Positions 21,073 through 31,499 of a stretch of DNA of 64,000 bases are shown in pieces (within the stretch, counting starts at the first letter, position 1; each line of letters begins with the position of its first letter). Under the pieces are notes generated by a model. That model was not told the DNA's origin. It worked only from the letters and a program-made list of their open reading frames with translations, and ran no database searches. A program made the translations under genes and the position numbers. This stretch comes from Oscarella lobularis (lineage: Eukaryota > Porifera > Homoscleromorpha > Homosclerophorida > Oscarellidae). The stretch covers positions 496,001-560,000 of the forward strand of contig NC_089186.1 of assembly GCF_947507565.1 (NCBI RefSeq), given 5' to 3'.

Positions 21073-21920
21073 CCAAGGCACTTTCATCTTACAGGTGGGC
21101 TCATCAGGTGTACGTACGTCAATACGTAAAACATCAAATCCATAATTCGCTTCACATTCACAATTCGTTGATGATCAGAAAAAAAGATAACAGATGGAAG
21201 TTCTCTCAATTTTTCTCTCGACTCGAAAAGGGGTCGCGACACGAGCAGGAGTGGATTACAGCTTGCCGTTTGTTAGACCTACTGTACTTCTTCTACTACA
21301 GAACAGGAAAACGACGAGATGAATTCATTGTGCAGGATGTGGATACAATAACGTTTGCATAAACTCTCGCTGCTGCGTTAAACACACAGTACACGTTTGC
21401 ATTTCACTGCTGCACAACCTGTGACCAATCGATCGCAAAGGTTTTTTCATCTGCCATAATCGAGCTGTGGTTGCTATACATCTGTACAATCACTATTGGA
21501 AAGAAAAACCTGCCCGGTAGTACAGTACGTTCATGATTCAGACTGATCCCTGATTGCCAATGAGTTTATGAATTGGCTCAACAGATGTCTGCCAGGTGGG
21601 CTCAAAGTTCGTTTGCAGGTGTAGACGTCAATCAATAAAAACATTCACTGTTATTGGTTTTCACAAGGCTTCAAAGGGGAAACGTAAATGTATATTCAGC
21701 GTAGATTCGTTCCCAGGCCCCTTGCTTCCTGTGTATACGGGAGTACATGTATACACGGAAGACAAGGAGAAGAACAGGGCCTGTGTACATTAGGTCCCCT
21801 GAGAAAATACTTCCAAACTCAAATAATAAACGCAGTTGATTTCTTTACCTATCGATGCTCTAAAGGTGATCGAAAGCTAATTGCTCGGAATTTCCCGGCC
21901 CTTTTCTCCGCCTAATCCTT
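21073..21920. other. Unannotated stretch right of the palindrome
   Basis: Two partly similar phrases (aggtgggctcatcaggtgtacgtacgtcaata and aggtgggctcaaagttcg..gtgtagacgtcaatcaata) suggest a diverged duplication. Short frames up to 114 codons have no recognisable motif. No gene is supported. Confidence 0.4.
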
Positions 21921-21921
21921 T

Positions 21922-21928
21922 CGCTTCC
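21922..21928 (-). promoter_or_regulatory. Isolated GGAAGCG block
   Basis: CGCTTCC in the context tcgcttcctttgtttatgg followed by the gttacgcc..gtgaccatattgtaagcttcc spacer, as found near 33925 and 35698 in inverted orientation. No CDS is directly linked. Confidence 0.4.
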
Positions 21929-22009
21929 TTTGTTTATGGTTACGCCTACGTGACCATATTGTAAGCTTCCATGTTTTCTTGGCGTAAGAAACATTAGGAA
22001 GTCAACGCT

Positions 22010-22600
22010 TATAGCACTTCTGTCTTTAGTTAGTTATATGTATATGTATGTATATGTAATACATATATGAATTTATATTTATGTATATGTATATGTAATG
22101 TCTCAGACTGAAAACTGTCCACTGTGAGTCTCATTGAAATTCCTCCTCACGTCAAGGACTAGAAATTGATGCTCCAGTACCTACTGGACGAGCACAATAT
22201 TTTTGTCAATATATTTTATGAACGCGTGCTTCCTTACGTCTTGTTTGAAAGAGATGTGTAAATGTGTCACGTGTCTTCGAGATTCATTATCCCTTTTGAT
22301 CTCCGTTGATTGCGAAAGGAGCGCGTAGGACGAAGCGTTGGCGCGTTCGAATACATTGCAGAAGCGACTAGAGTCCAAGAGGTAAGCTCCGATCGAACGG
22401 GACCTCTCAAAAAAGCGTTTTCCTGTTTTGCCTATCTCTCGACGGCTTCTTCGCTAGCCATAGCGTACGCGCTTTGGCAAGAACGCGTCTATCGAGCACT
22501 ACTCATCCTGCGTCCAGATGGCAACGAGCTCGAGTCGAGCTCGAGTCGAGCTCGAGCGTCTTTTGTGACCACACCCACCTTCCCTCGCTTTCTTTATTGA
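22010..22600. repeat. Dispersed module M (3' part), copy 6, plus promoter block
   Basis: Starts inside the TATATG microsatellite and continues to the cctctcaaaaaagcg block. Three repeats of ctcgagtcgag (22516-22550) are local to this copy. The GGAAGCG core reads GAAAGCG here (tcgctttc, about 22586). Confidence 0.6.
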
Positions 22601-22852
22601 TACAGTTACGTTTGCGTTGACGAAGACGAAGTCATCTACAATAGCGTCGTTCTTCACCTCCTTCTTTCGGTCTGCTCTCGTCTTCGCGTCATCGAGCATC
22701 GATCAGCCATGCAGCCTCATACATATATCCATCGTTCCAATTCTAAATTTAGTTGGATAATTTGCGCTCGCGTGCAGTTCCTTAATTAATTCGCTAAATC
22801 AAGGAAGAGTAAGTGAGAATCTACGCAAGAAGCGACGGACCGTTTTGGGCAC

Positions 22853-22858
22853 TTTATT
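22853..22858 (-). terminator. Poly(A) signal AATAAA of the family B relic
   Basis: Same conserved 3' module as at 14329, downstream of the relic at 22900-23126. Confidence 0.6.
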
Positions 22859-22899
22859 TCACAATTAGGACATACAGTACCCATATCTATGTATGTCTG

Positions 22900-23126
22900 A
22901 TGCAACTCAAAACAAAGGCCGAGAGTTGTGATTAGTTTCGGAGCGTTGCAGATAAAAGTGAAAGTCTGCATGACCCCCGGTGTGAAGGATGCGCAAGAGC
23001 AAACAATGCCTGGGCCAATGTTCTGACAGGCATAGCAGCATTGACAACGCGCTCTTCTGAGTTGACTACGACGGCCGCATAGACAGAGATAAGAAGGACC
23101 ACCAGGAGAAAGCGTAGTGATGTCAT
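22900..23126 (-). pseudogene. Family B gene with internal deletion and frameshift
   Basis: An ATG at 23126 opens an intact family B signal peptide (MTSLRFLLVVLLISVYAAVVVNS), but about 35 bp around the cleavage site and first cysteines are missing relative to 14385. The C-x-C and TFTFIC parts lie in another frame. The promoter (GGAAGCG at 23242-23248) and poly(A) module are still present. Confidence 0.75.
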
Positions 23127-23241
23127 TGCTGAATCCGTACACGTATAGTGACCACTGCGTCAAAGTATCCTCTATACGTAGACTATAGATATCGTGAAGT
23201 GCGCAGTTCGTTTTGGACCTCAATTCTCGCCCACCTTCCCT

Positions 23242-23248
23242 CGCTTCC
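23242..23248 (-). promoter_or_regulatory. GGAAGCG element of the family B relic
   Basis: Context TATAAGCAAAGGAAGCGAGGGAAGGTGGGCG on the minus strand, followed by gatatctatag as TATA-like sequence. Longer promoter version than at 14742. Confidence 0.5.
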
Positions 23249-23259
23249 TTTGCTTATAC

Positions 23260-23508
23260 TGTAGTTACGCCTATCTAAGCTTCCATGTTATCTTGGTGGA
23301 CCTGCGTATATAAAGTCGTCACAGGCGGAAAGGCGCCCACCAACGCTTAGCTAAGCTATACAAATAAGAACGCGCTGTCGGTTTGTAATCATTTACGACG
23401 TGTACGTGAATGATACAGATAGGTAAGTTGCTCTTTCTCACGTAACTAACAGCACTCTACCAGAGCTATTTTTAGTCTGCAATTCGTACCCCACAGTACT
23501 GAATGCAC
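23260..23508. other. Spacer shared with 14760-14965
   Basis: Spacer with tcatttacgacgtgta and actaacagcactctaccagagct landmarks shared with the other copy. No gene. Confidence 0.45.
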
Positions 23509-24384
23509 TCAAGGACCCGGCAGTCGCCGCCGTGGCAAGACTTGTGCAAATTCGTTAGGGTCAGTGTCGAAAGTGAACGCGAGAATGTTGAGTCCGAATA
23601 AAGTTCCCCAGGCGTTGTTTCCTACAGTGTTGGGGGATTCGATATTCGGAACGACGGAGACAAGCTCAGCTCCGTTGAAAAAATATTTCACAGTGACGTT
23701 GACGTTGAAAGGGGCCCCAGACTGGGACACAACGTAAACGGAGAATCTGGATTCTGATGGCGGCCCATTTTCAACGGCAACTACACGCATGCAAAAAGGC
23801 TAAGAGCACTAAAGTAGAAGCAAACCCTGACTGGCTTACTTGTTGCTGATTCGAATCCACCTTCGCTATCGCTTCCTGATATATCGTCAGGTCCAACTGT
23901 TACAACCCACCTTCCATTGGTGATGGAACTGATAATGCCAGAGCACGTTCTCGGCGACATTCCATTAAGATTATCGCAGAAACCGCTACGTTCCAGTCCG
24001 TCGGCTGGCAGTTGCAGGGCGAGGTCAATGTTGTCGTCGGACGTCCAGCGGACTTCAACTCGCCAGATGCCAAATACGCACGGTAGGCGATCGTTTGTAA
24101 TGCATAGTTCTGCCGCCGCATAAAAAAAACACTATATGCTTACCGAAGGTAGAGAAGCACTGGTATATCTAACTTGTCGTCACGTTTGTTCCAGATGCTG
24201 CAACCACGTCCTCATGTCCATCAGCGCCGCATTTGTATGCGTATTCTGAGGAAAGAATGGCTCCCAGACTCCACGCAGCGGCAGCTCGCTTGATGCAATC
24301 ACAAGGCGTTGTGAGCGAAGAGACTAGGACTCTACACGGAGAGGGCAGTGACTGAGATGAGGGACAACACGACAGCTCGACCAT
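23509..24384 (-). CDS. Secreted or extracellular domain protein, 3' exons supported
   Basis: Two exons are well supported. The last exon is 23780-23509 (entered in phase 1, VENGPPSESRFSVYVV..VTVKYFFNGAEL..NTVGNNAWGTLF..FDTDPNEF). The preceding exon ends at 23840 (donor gtaagc) and is open upstream to about 24130, encoding WRVEVRWTSDDNIDLALQLP..GFCDNLNG..CSGIISSITNGRWVVTVGPDDISG. The joined protein looks like a beta-rich extracellular domain with a few cysteines. Exons further 5' (about 24148-24384) are open, but I cannot fix the start or signal peptide. A partial copy lies at 14966 and another relic at 25370. Function unknown. Confidence 0.55.
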
Positions 24385-24514
24385 TACAGAGTTTCCATCG
24401 CTTCGGAAGGGCCAGAGATTTTTTTCGTTATCTCTGTCTCATCACAGCTGTCATCATAGTAATTAATTCGCTACCGTAAATAATCGCGACGTACATCACT
24501 CTGAGCTGAGTCAC

Positions 24515-24975
24515 ATTCGTCACGGCAAAGAGGCTCCTAGTAATCACCGCAGTTATTTTTGCTAATGACGGGTTATGACGTACTGGTTGGATGATGGCAA
24601 TTGCGATAGGCTAGTACATTCAGCGTCGATTATGCCGGTGTCTTTGCTTCGTCCGCCAGAAAAGATGGCGAGCATTTCTAGCGACAGAGGACACGATAGC
24701 TCTCGTCTTAGAAAAACGTATTAGACCACCGATGATAAACAACTGCATGTATTTCAATACATTTGAGTAGGACTTAGGTGAGATTGCCTCTCACTACTTT
24801 CCGCTTGCAAGCAGTAGGCCGTCTTATCGCCGCCGGACCTTTTTTTCATCATGGCTACTACACTGATAGCCAACCCGAGTCAATCTGACCTGTCGTAGAA
24901 GCAGTGCAGTGGATGTCAACATTGGTACAGACTTGTCCCGAAGACCGTTGAACTGAGAGTTCCTATGATAGAAAG
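24515..24975. repeat. Dispersed repeat R3, copy 2
   Basis: Matches 4476-4920 along most of its length, with indels (for example gcaattgcgataggcta at 24597). No coding frame is conserved between the two copies. Confidence 0.65.
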
Positions 24976-25369
24976 AAAGAAGAGAGGCGACTTCGAGCCA
25001 TTCTGGAATAGGAAGCTAGTGGCTGGTCAAATTGGATTTTGGCTTAGGTCCGGTCACGTCAAGAGAATATATAGAAGAGCGGCAAATAATTAGGTAACAG
25101 GAAGCTAATGGCTTGGGCAAATAATTAGATGTTAGCGTTTGTTCCGTCACGTCACGAGAGGAGTACAGCAGAATCATCAATAGTTACCGACGCGAGAAAA
25201 CGACTGTAATTCTACGAATTAAATGCATCCTTTTTAGCTGCGAGTACGGACAGCAAGAGAAGCGTTGTCACGTGACACGCACAGGTTTTTCGTTGTTTTG
25301 AAGTTTTCTGTGCATGCTTTGCAACGAAATGGATGTAAACAAGGACAGAAAGCTATTTATAGCTCTGCA
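24976..25369. other. Unannotated spacer
   Basis: Contains two similar phrases, ggaagctagtggctggtcaaat and ggaagctaatggcttgggcaaat, hinting at a local duplication. No gene. Confidence 0.35.
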
Positions 25370-25452
25370 ATCCGTGCTGAATGCACTCAAAAAGATTTGG
25401 TGGTGGCGTGACTTGTGCAAAGGTGTTAGGGTCAGTGTCAAACGAGAACGTT
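25370..25452 (-). pseudogene. Third fragment of the gene at 23509 (3' end only)
   Basis: About 80 bp matching the FDTDPN end of the last exon (gtgttagggtcagtgtcaaacgagaacg), then fused to the family A 3' spacer at gttagtggagaggg. Confidence 0.6.
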
Positions 25453-25670
25453 AGTGGAGAGGGGTCATGACCTTTTTGGGTGCAGGTCCAACTGCCTCGC
25501 CATTATGAAGGGTATAGTCGCTCTTTGTACGCGCGCTCGGAGACCAGACGAATTCTGATGCCAGAATTGTTTCAACAAAAACGACAATTTCGCGCGCAGA
25601 CAAAGTCACTACATGCCGACATACCACAAACATGCAGATATCAGAGTATCACGAGACCATGATCGGCTTC

Positions 25671-25901
25671 TCAGCTCCTGCTCCTCATGCACAAATTATA
25701 TACACTCTCCGAAAATTCCACCACAGCAATCGCTGCATTGCAGCATTCCCTTGTACTTTGCATGGCCAACGTCGTAGTTTGAGAAGCAGCACCGAGTTCC
25801 CGCAGGGACTGCTCGTTCTCATGATCTTGGACGAAGTTGGCGCCAAAGCGCCAAAGCAAAGGGCATGCAGCAAGAGAGACGACGAGAATAAACTTGTACA
25901 T
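25671..25901 (-). pseudogene. Family A gene, degenerate
   Basis: Signal peptide start at 25901. It carries a 9-bp tandem duplication (gcgccaaagcgccaaag) and an extra TGCA (25866-25869) inside the signal peptide, which together add residues. The mature part has lost the first Cys and is shifted out of frame; remnants of CC and C-x2-CC can be traced in another frame. A pseudogene or strongly diverged copy. Confidence 0.65.
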
Positions 25902-26407
25902 GTTCGGTTTGTCGCGACGGTGGAATGAGGAGAAAGATCTACTCGCGTTGCTTACGAGCCATGGCGAGTTTCCGCCCTCGAAAATATCTCTAACTTTGTT
26001 GGCACTTCTGCGACGCTCTTTCACTAATGTGGCGTCGATTTGAGGCGGGCGAATCTTTCTCCCACCTACAGGCAAGAGCCAGCTAGTTAGCCTAGAGCTT
26101 GAACATGCATATGGCGCAGGTTAGCCTCGGAGACCCAAACCTTTCGCTTGATCGTTGCAGCAGGCAATTCCTCCAAAGATGAAGTATTTCTATTGAGAGA
26201 GGTCATGAGGTTTTCGTGGTGCACGTCAAACTGCCGCTCCGTTATTGATTAAGATGAAGGGTATACATTCGCTCTTTGTACGCGCCCGGAGACCAGGAGA
26301 ATTCTGATGCAATAAAGAATAGTTTCGCGCACAGAAATAGACGCTACATGCAGACATATACGACAAACAGAAGTCAGAGTTAACGGGACCATGATCGGCT
26401 TCTCAGC
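25902..26407. other. 5' flank of the A relic and 3' spacer of the next A gene
   Basis: 25902-26090 matches 17017-17190. 26130-26407 is the usual family A 3' spacer. No additional gene. Confidence 0.45.
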
Positions 26408-27260
26408 TCACAAATCCCCTCCGCAAATGCAAGTCACGGGACGGCCATGTGAACCGATACACTCTACGAAAGCCCCACTACAGCATTCGCTGCATGGTGG
26501 CAGTTTGGGATACAGTGCATGGCAGCTTGAGAGGCAGCACTGAGTTCCTGCAGGAACGCACTGCTCGTTCTCATGATCTTGGACAAAGTTGGCGCCGAAG
26601 CAAAGGGCAGCAAGAGAGACGACGAGAATGAACTTGTGCATGTTGTCGCGGCTGTGGAATGTCCCGTGCAAGCACGCAAAATCCGACGAGTATACCACGG
26701 TCATCTGTCGCTACCATCTATGACGCTTTTTACTGTAGTGGCGGTGATCTGTTTTATTCCTATCCAAAAGCACTTATTAGGTGCGAGAACCACTGGCCAG
26801 CCTACAGCATGCTGACGCTGTGCACGAGCAAAAAGAACGCACTCTGCGTCCAAAAGTGTGCACCCCAATCCCGCGCAGCGCGTGTACACTTCCTTTGATC
26901 GATTGCAGGGAACAGGCGGGGGAAAAAGGGCGCAGCGGGACTGGGACACGTTCACCGCATCAATACACGAGACACTTTCACCGTACACACAAGCAACATG
27001 CATACGTCTCAACTCGACATCGGCATATATGAGGTAATGATACTGGGTGCTTGTGTGCCGTGAAGAGTATCGAAAAACATGCGATCTCTATGTGAAGAAA
27101 AAACATCGTCTTGCAGCAGACGTCCGGTGGCGGGCTCGTTCTACAATGCGCGCACGTCAGATGATAGCCTTTGTTACGAAGAACGCAGCACGTACTCCAG
27201 CTGACGCTTTTTGGGGAGAGAAGGAACTGGTATCTCACGCGTCTGTAGGTGATGAAACGG
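26270..27260. repeat. About 1-kb segmental duplication, copy 2
   Basis: Counterpart of 15340-16320 and includes the intact family A gene. It lacks the TGCA units present in copy 1. Confidence 0.75.
26408..26641 (-). CDS. Family A secreted cysteine-rich peptide, 10-Cys form
   Basis: A 77-residue single exon starting at the ATG at 26641 (MHKF variant of the signal peptide). The mature part has C, CC, C, C, CC, C, C, C-x-C with a shortened second loop (SSC instead of a seven-residue spacing). All ten cysteines are present. Its twin at 15459 has been inactivated, so comparing the two gives the ancestral state. The frame is open upstream to about 26704, but family conservation starts at MHKF. Confidence 0.8.
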   Translation of the reverse strand: MHKFILVVSLAALCFGANFVQDHENEQCVPAGTQCCLSSCHALYPKLPPCSECCSGAFVECIGSHGRPVTCICGGDL

Positions 27261-28439
27261 AAGAAACACCATTTAATAATCTAAAATGGTCAGCCGCTTA
27301 CGCACGTGTCTCCGTCAACGGCTAGCCAATGCTGTGAGTTGAGCACACTATTAGATGGGCTATGGATGGAGCACCGTACTTGTACTCAATCAGATTCTCC
27401 TAGGAATATCAAGAGAGAAGTCTCGACTGTGAAGCGTAGGAACACACCTGCAGTTCGCTACTAAAATTGTATTTCCTAATTTCAATTGGTATTTCCTAAT
27501 TTCAATTAGTTGACCATGGGCTGACTCCCGTATTGAAGGTTAGATGTGGAGATGTCCTTTGTTTCAGGGAGAAAGGTAACAGTGTTTCATTTTATTTTAG
27601 CTCAGTAATACTCAGACGTATTTCAATTAGAAGAATTCTGGAGAACGACGCTGGTCGGTTCTCGCTCACGTGCGCTCTTCTCATTGGTCGCAAGGTGTTA
27701 GTATCCGGGTTAGTCTTAAGTGTTTTCTTCGATCTTCGAGCACACAGAAGTCCGAAGCCCCAGCTCGCCGAACGCTCATCTCAACGACTCTATCTCAGCC
27801 GTGAAGCGCATGCCACTCGGATTTGTCGACGCCAATTGGTAAGCGCACGCTTCCCTTACAGCTTCGCCCGCGCAACCGTTGTCGCGCGTCCGTCTCTGCG
27901 CGTCTCGCGGCGTCTCGCGGCCTCCAGCGGCGTCTCGCGGCATCGAGCGACGTCGAGCGGCGTCGAGCGAGCGTCGGCGTGACTGCTTTTACTCCCCAAC
28001 GACTTTTTCGCGCGGCGACGTGACGCGACGACGCGCGTAATCCACTCGCCTTTAGGCGATCCTTCATCGCGTGCACCCGCGCTTCGTTTTATTTCATTCC
28101 CATCTTCTTTTTTTTCTAGTTTGGCGACGAACGAGTGAAGAAAAATGCCACGAGGCCAACGCGACGAACAGGTTCGCAATCCTTCGGGGCCCCCAGTGGT
28201 GTAGGCGTGCACTTAGGGGGCGGGGCTTCCTGCAATGTACACGGCGCGGAGTGCCTGCGATGCTACTGCCCGCGCTCGTGGGCATAGAAAAATTTCCGAC
28301 AGTCTAACCTTTAGGTCTGGTTTCGAAAAGTCTAATCGAGGGCGGGTTGGGGTTCGCGAGTAGGGGCGGGTGGCGGTTGCAGCGCACGAAGCCCAATGGT
28401 GTACGTTGCAGGGAGTGTAGAAGGACAACACTTAGGCGT
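27261..28439. other. Unannotated region with GC-rich tract
   Basis: 27465-27510 holds a 19-bp tandem repeat (atttcctaatttcaattgg/agt). 27890-27975 is a GC-rich tract of roughly 10-bp units (gtctcgcggc, gtcgagcggc). Frames of 78-149 codons on both strands here follow composition and show no motif. I cannot support a gene. Confidence 0.4.
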
Positions 28440-28640
28440 AATGTAATGGCGGTCTCTTCCTCACGTGCTCGGTCTGCATCACCACAGCGACTACGTTAGT
28501 TTGCACGGGTCCTCTCCCTTTGCACTAAGGTTTTAGTCGGCGGCTGCTAGTAGGGTAGGGCGGTTTGTGTAGTTGGCTTGTAGCTCCTTCCCTTCACGTA
28601 CTTAGCTAGCAGCCGCCACGTGCTTTAGACCATTTTTCAA
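28440..28640. repeat. R2 repeat, inverted partial copy
   Basis: Reverse complement of the R2 core: ctaagcacg..gcggctgc appears as cgtacttagctagcagccgcc, with gggtagggcggtt matching ccgccctacc. Confidence 0.6.
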
Positions 28641-28770
28641 TGGATTTGTGAGGTAATCTAGGATGATTAGAATATAGGCATATTTTAGGTCAATGGATTA
28701 ATAAGGTAATCTAGGGTGATTAGAATATAGGCATATTTTAGGTCAATGGATTAATGAGGTAATCTAGGTT
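28633..28770. repeat. 53-bp tandem repeat
   Basis: Two full and one partial unit of gattagaatataggcatattttaggtcaatggattaat(a/g)aggtaatctagg type, period 53. The same phrase occurs once, inverted, inside R2 at 3270-3320, so this is a local expansion of an R2 segment. Confidence 0.75.
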
Positions 28771-28804
28771 TTTGATCATGTTATTTCTTTTAGGGTAGTC
28801 TAGT

Positions 28805-29085
28805 TGATTTTATTTGCAGGTTTTAGATTTTATTTGCAGGTTTTTGATTTTATTTACAGGTTATGGATTTTATTTGCAGGTTTTTGATTTTATTTGCAGG
28901 TTTTTGATTTATTTACAAGTTTCTGATTTATTTGCAGGTTTTAGATTTTATTTGCAGGTTTTTGATTTTATTTGCAGTTTTTTGATTTTATTTGCAGGTT
29001 TTTGATTTTATTTGCAGGTTTTTGATTTTTGCAGGTTTTTGATTTTATTTGCAGGTTTTGATATTGTTCACAGGCTTTTTATTTT
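28805..29085 (+). repeat. 20-bp minisatellite resembling 3' splice sites
   Basis: About 14 units of tttttgattttatttgcagg, period 19-20 bp with small variants. Each unit has a pyrimidine-rich run ending TTTGCAG|G, which looks like a splice acceptor. A hydrophobic frame through it is a by-product of the repeat. Confidence 0.85.
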
Positions 29086-29698
29086 AATCCACATTTTTTA
29101 CAGGTGTCTTTATATTTATGTATTCATTTATTCTGTTTTTAGAGTACAATTCTAAGAATTCAAATTTAGCTGCGAAATCGATTTGCAAAGGTAAGCGTTT
29201 TCAGTCATTATATAATTTTCTTTTCATTGATACGATATTGCCAGGAGAGGAATGAAGAAAGAGGACAGCTCAAGATTGAGAACTTTGTGTTTTTTTATAT
29301 CGCATGGTACTGTAGTTGCATGCGTCGTTCTCTTGATCTCCAGGTATGGAGACAAGAGGCATCAGTTAGCCTTCTGTGTAGTGCGCGAATCCCACGCGTC
29401 GCGTTGCCTGAAAATGAGCGCGCGCGCGGGGGTCTTCCATTGACGCTTCGCGAGTCCCACGCGGCTGCGCGTATCTCCACTCCCGTAGCATGAGCGAGCG
29501 CGCGTCCCTTCCGCTAACGCTGTGTCCCACGTGTCGCCCCACTCGCGTGTTCGTGAAAGTAGGTAAAATTATGGCAAAATTTTTTATTTAAAACATCCCG
29601 GATTAATAAAAAACTGAATTAAAAGTTCTCTCGTTTTTTCTTCGTCTTCCTCCCGTCGTCCTTGTCCTGCGCTGCCGCTTGACCTCCTTGGCCAAGCG
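29086..29698. other. Unannotated region
   Basis: Short frames around 29227-29493 have no motif. gcgcgcgcgg and cgcgcgtccc patches make this part GC-rich. No gene supported. Confidence 0.35.
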
Positions 29699-29880
29699 GT
29701 GGGACTGAGACTGCAGTCCCCACAGTGGGGTGGGACTGAGACTGCAGTCCCCACAGTGGACTTTAACCCAAGTCCACAGGGGAACGGCGGATTAGCCTCC
29801 GGCCGCCAAGGAGGGTGGCGCATATTAGCCTCCAGCCCACAAGGAGGGAGACTTTAACCCAAGTCCCCAGGGTGATGGCT
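29699..29880. repeat. Nested hairpin-forming repeats
   Basis: Two 31-bp tandem units (29699 and 29730) of gtgggactgagactgcagtccccacagtggg contain GGGACTGAGACTGCAGTCCC, which can fold on itself. They are followed by alternating ctttaacccaagtcc blocks (29761, 29852) and two attagcctcc..aaggaggg hairpins. Confidence 0.7.
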
Positions 29881-30362
29881 TCGTCGACGTCTGCTTCTTT
29901 CTTCATCTACATCGTCAGATTGATCGATGATGCCTTCAAAACAGAAATCAAAGAAATATTAAATAATAATGAAATTCTATAGTATTCGCTGCTGTAGATG
30001 GACGTAGAAACACTGCTGTGGAGGAGGGAACTGATCCATATGCCAGTATCAATACCTACAATAAAATGTCCAATATTAGCCAAAATTGAAAGCGTGTGGT
30101 CAATTTGGTGGCACAGAATCAACCGGGCAACTAATCCCCACGATTTCATAACAAAATATCGAGAATCGGAGAGGTGACCCAAATCACCAAAAACCGTGTG
30201 CTATAGTTCAGGGACGCTAAAAATCTCGACCTCGCGAATATCCAAATAAACGCGCTAGATCCTTTCTAATAGGCTAGTATAACAACTCCGCGTGGTCGAA
30301 CGGTTCGTGCGAGCAAAAATTCAGGAGAAAAACGCTAATTGATTCGGGAAGACAAAAGCGCA
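29881..30362. other. Unannotated region
   Basis: No recognisable gene or repeat. A minus-strand frame of 91 codons (29907-30182) is AT-rich without motif. Confidence 0.35.
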
Positions 30363-30602
30363 CCTTTTCGGACGGTTTCTTCGGACTTGAGCGGACGTTC
30401 TCGATGGAAAAGTGCTTCGCAGGTGTAGATCTCAGCAAAAAAACGAGACGAACGTGATCGGCGACGTCCTGGTGGAGGGATTCGTCTTTTTCATCGCCTA
30501 AAACGGGCACCCTATCGCTCATACGCTTACCGATGCCTTTTATGCATTCGTCGCTAGCTTCCGCGTCGTCGTTGTCGCCGAAATCGATCGTTTTTTCCTT
30601 CT
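30363..30602 (-). CDS. Possible internal exon of unknown gene
   Basis: A minus-strand frame of about 80 codons sits between an acceptor (ctcgtag|AAGGAAAAAACG) and a phase-0 donor (GAAAAG|gtgcgc). It contains KTIDFGDNDDAEASDECIKGIGKR and VADHVRLVFLLR segments. Splice-site context and composition suggest an exon, but flanking exons were not found and no domain is recognised. Confidence 0.3.
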
Positions 30603-30949
30603 ACGAGACGTTTCTTCTCCTTCGATCACGTGTTCGCTTCCCGATGTCCGGGCAGTTCGACCATAGATTGTTCGACGAAGGACCCTGCGAAAAATCGATC
30701 TACGATAGCCTACGCTTCATAAGAAACGCGGTTTTAACAGCCGTGTTCCGTGTTCGTCGATTAAATAATTCAACGACCTATAGCACCAAAGTCGACTGCT
30801 AGAGGGACTTGGCGATGATCTGGGTCTAATGAATCAACAACGAGTGAGTCGTGGTCATGGATACTAGCCAAACGGCCTTGTGTATATATCGAGTCAACGT
30901 AAATCGTAAGAGCAAGTCATGATATCGTTCATATGTCAGGCATTGATTG

Positions 30950-31210
30950 TCAAGCGCAGCAAAATGGTCTAATCACGCAGCATGATTCCGTGATGGTAAT
31001 AGGACCAAAAAAGTGAGGGCGACAGGCGCAGCTAATTGATGAGCAGTTGGGCCAGTGCGACGCACATACCGGACCACAGGCAGTTCTGCACTTCAGTCTC
31101 CCTAACAAAAACGCAACTCGCTTGGCGGGCCGTTTCGAGTCACAGCCGACAAGGAAAGTTGCATAGATAGAGACAACAACCAAAACCTGAAGAAGACGCA
31201 GTTTTCTCAT
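30950..31210 (-). CDS. Family B secreted peptide, second subfamily (CC-rich tail)
   Basis: An 86-residue single exon. It has a signal peptide (MRKLRLLQVLVVVSIYATFLVG) and a basic KRPAKR site. The mature region is C-x3-C-x3-C-x6-C-x4-C-x-C followed by CC and a final CC. The first three Cys spacings match the 14385 subfamily, so the two are probably homologous with extra cysteines gained at the C-terminus. GGAAGCG (31285-31291) and TATATAAT lie just upstream on the minus strand. A dead copy is at 34290. Likely secreted after processing; function unknown. Confidence 0.75.
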   Translation of the reverse strand: MRKLRLLQVLVVVSIYATFLVGCDSKRPAKRVAFLLGRLKCRTACGPVCASHWPNCSSISCACRPHFFGPITITESCCVIRPFCCA

Positions 31211-31267
31211 TCCTCAATCCAAGACGACGTCAGAATGAATGAACACTTGGATTCGCGCCAGCTGATT

Positions 31268-31291
31268 ATATATCTTTTTTCCTTCGCTTCC
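31268..31291 (-). promoter_or_regulatory. GGAAGCG plus TATA promoter of the family B gene at 30950
   Basis: On the minus strand GGAAGCGAAGGAAAAAAGATATATAATC: GGAAGCG at 31285-31291 and TATATAAT directly after, about 60 bp before the ATG. The TGTGGT core is absent. Confidence 0.55.
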
Positions 31292-31499
31292 GACACTTCC
31301 ACACGTGGTGTCGGCTTCTCGCAGAAATTGCGTCACTGCTTTTCTTAGAACATGCATGCATCTAAGCGAAGGCCCGTAGAGCGATCGGACCAATATTAGT
31401 GATGGGACTAAAGATGCTTGCACTTTTCTGTTTGCCCAACGAGTAAATAATATTTTGTCACAAACTGTTTAGAAGACGTGAAGTTCGTAAAATCTATCC

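Noticed and set aside
27533-28212. Arg/Ala/Ser-rich frames up to 149 codons
   Set aside because: Overlapping frames on both strands follow from the GC-rich 10-bp repeats; no domain or splice support.
28814-29005. Hydrophobic repetitive 63-residue frame
   Set aside because: By-product of a 20-bp minisatellite; frame rotates with unit length.
28805-29085. CRISPR-like array
   Set aside because: Units are contiguous without unique spacers and the genome is eukaryotic; it is a minisatellite.
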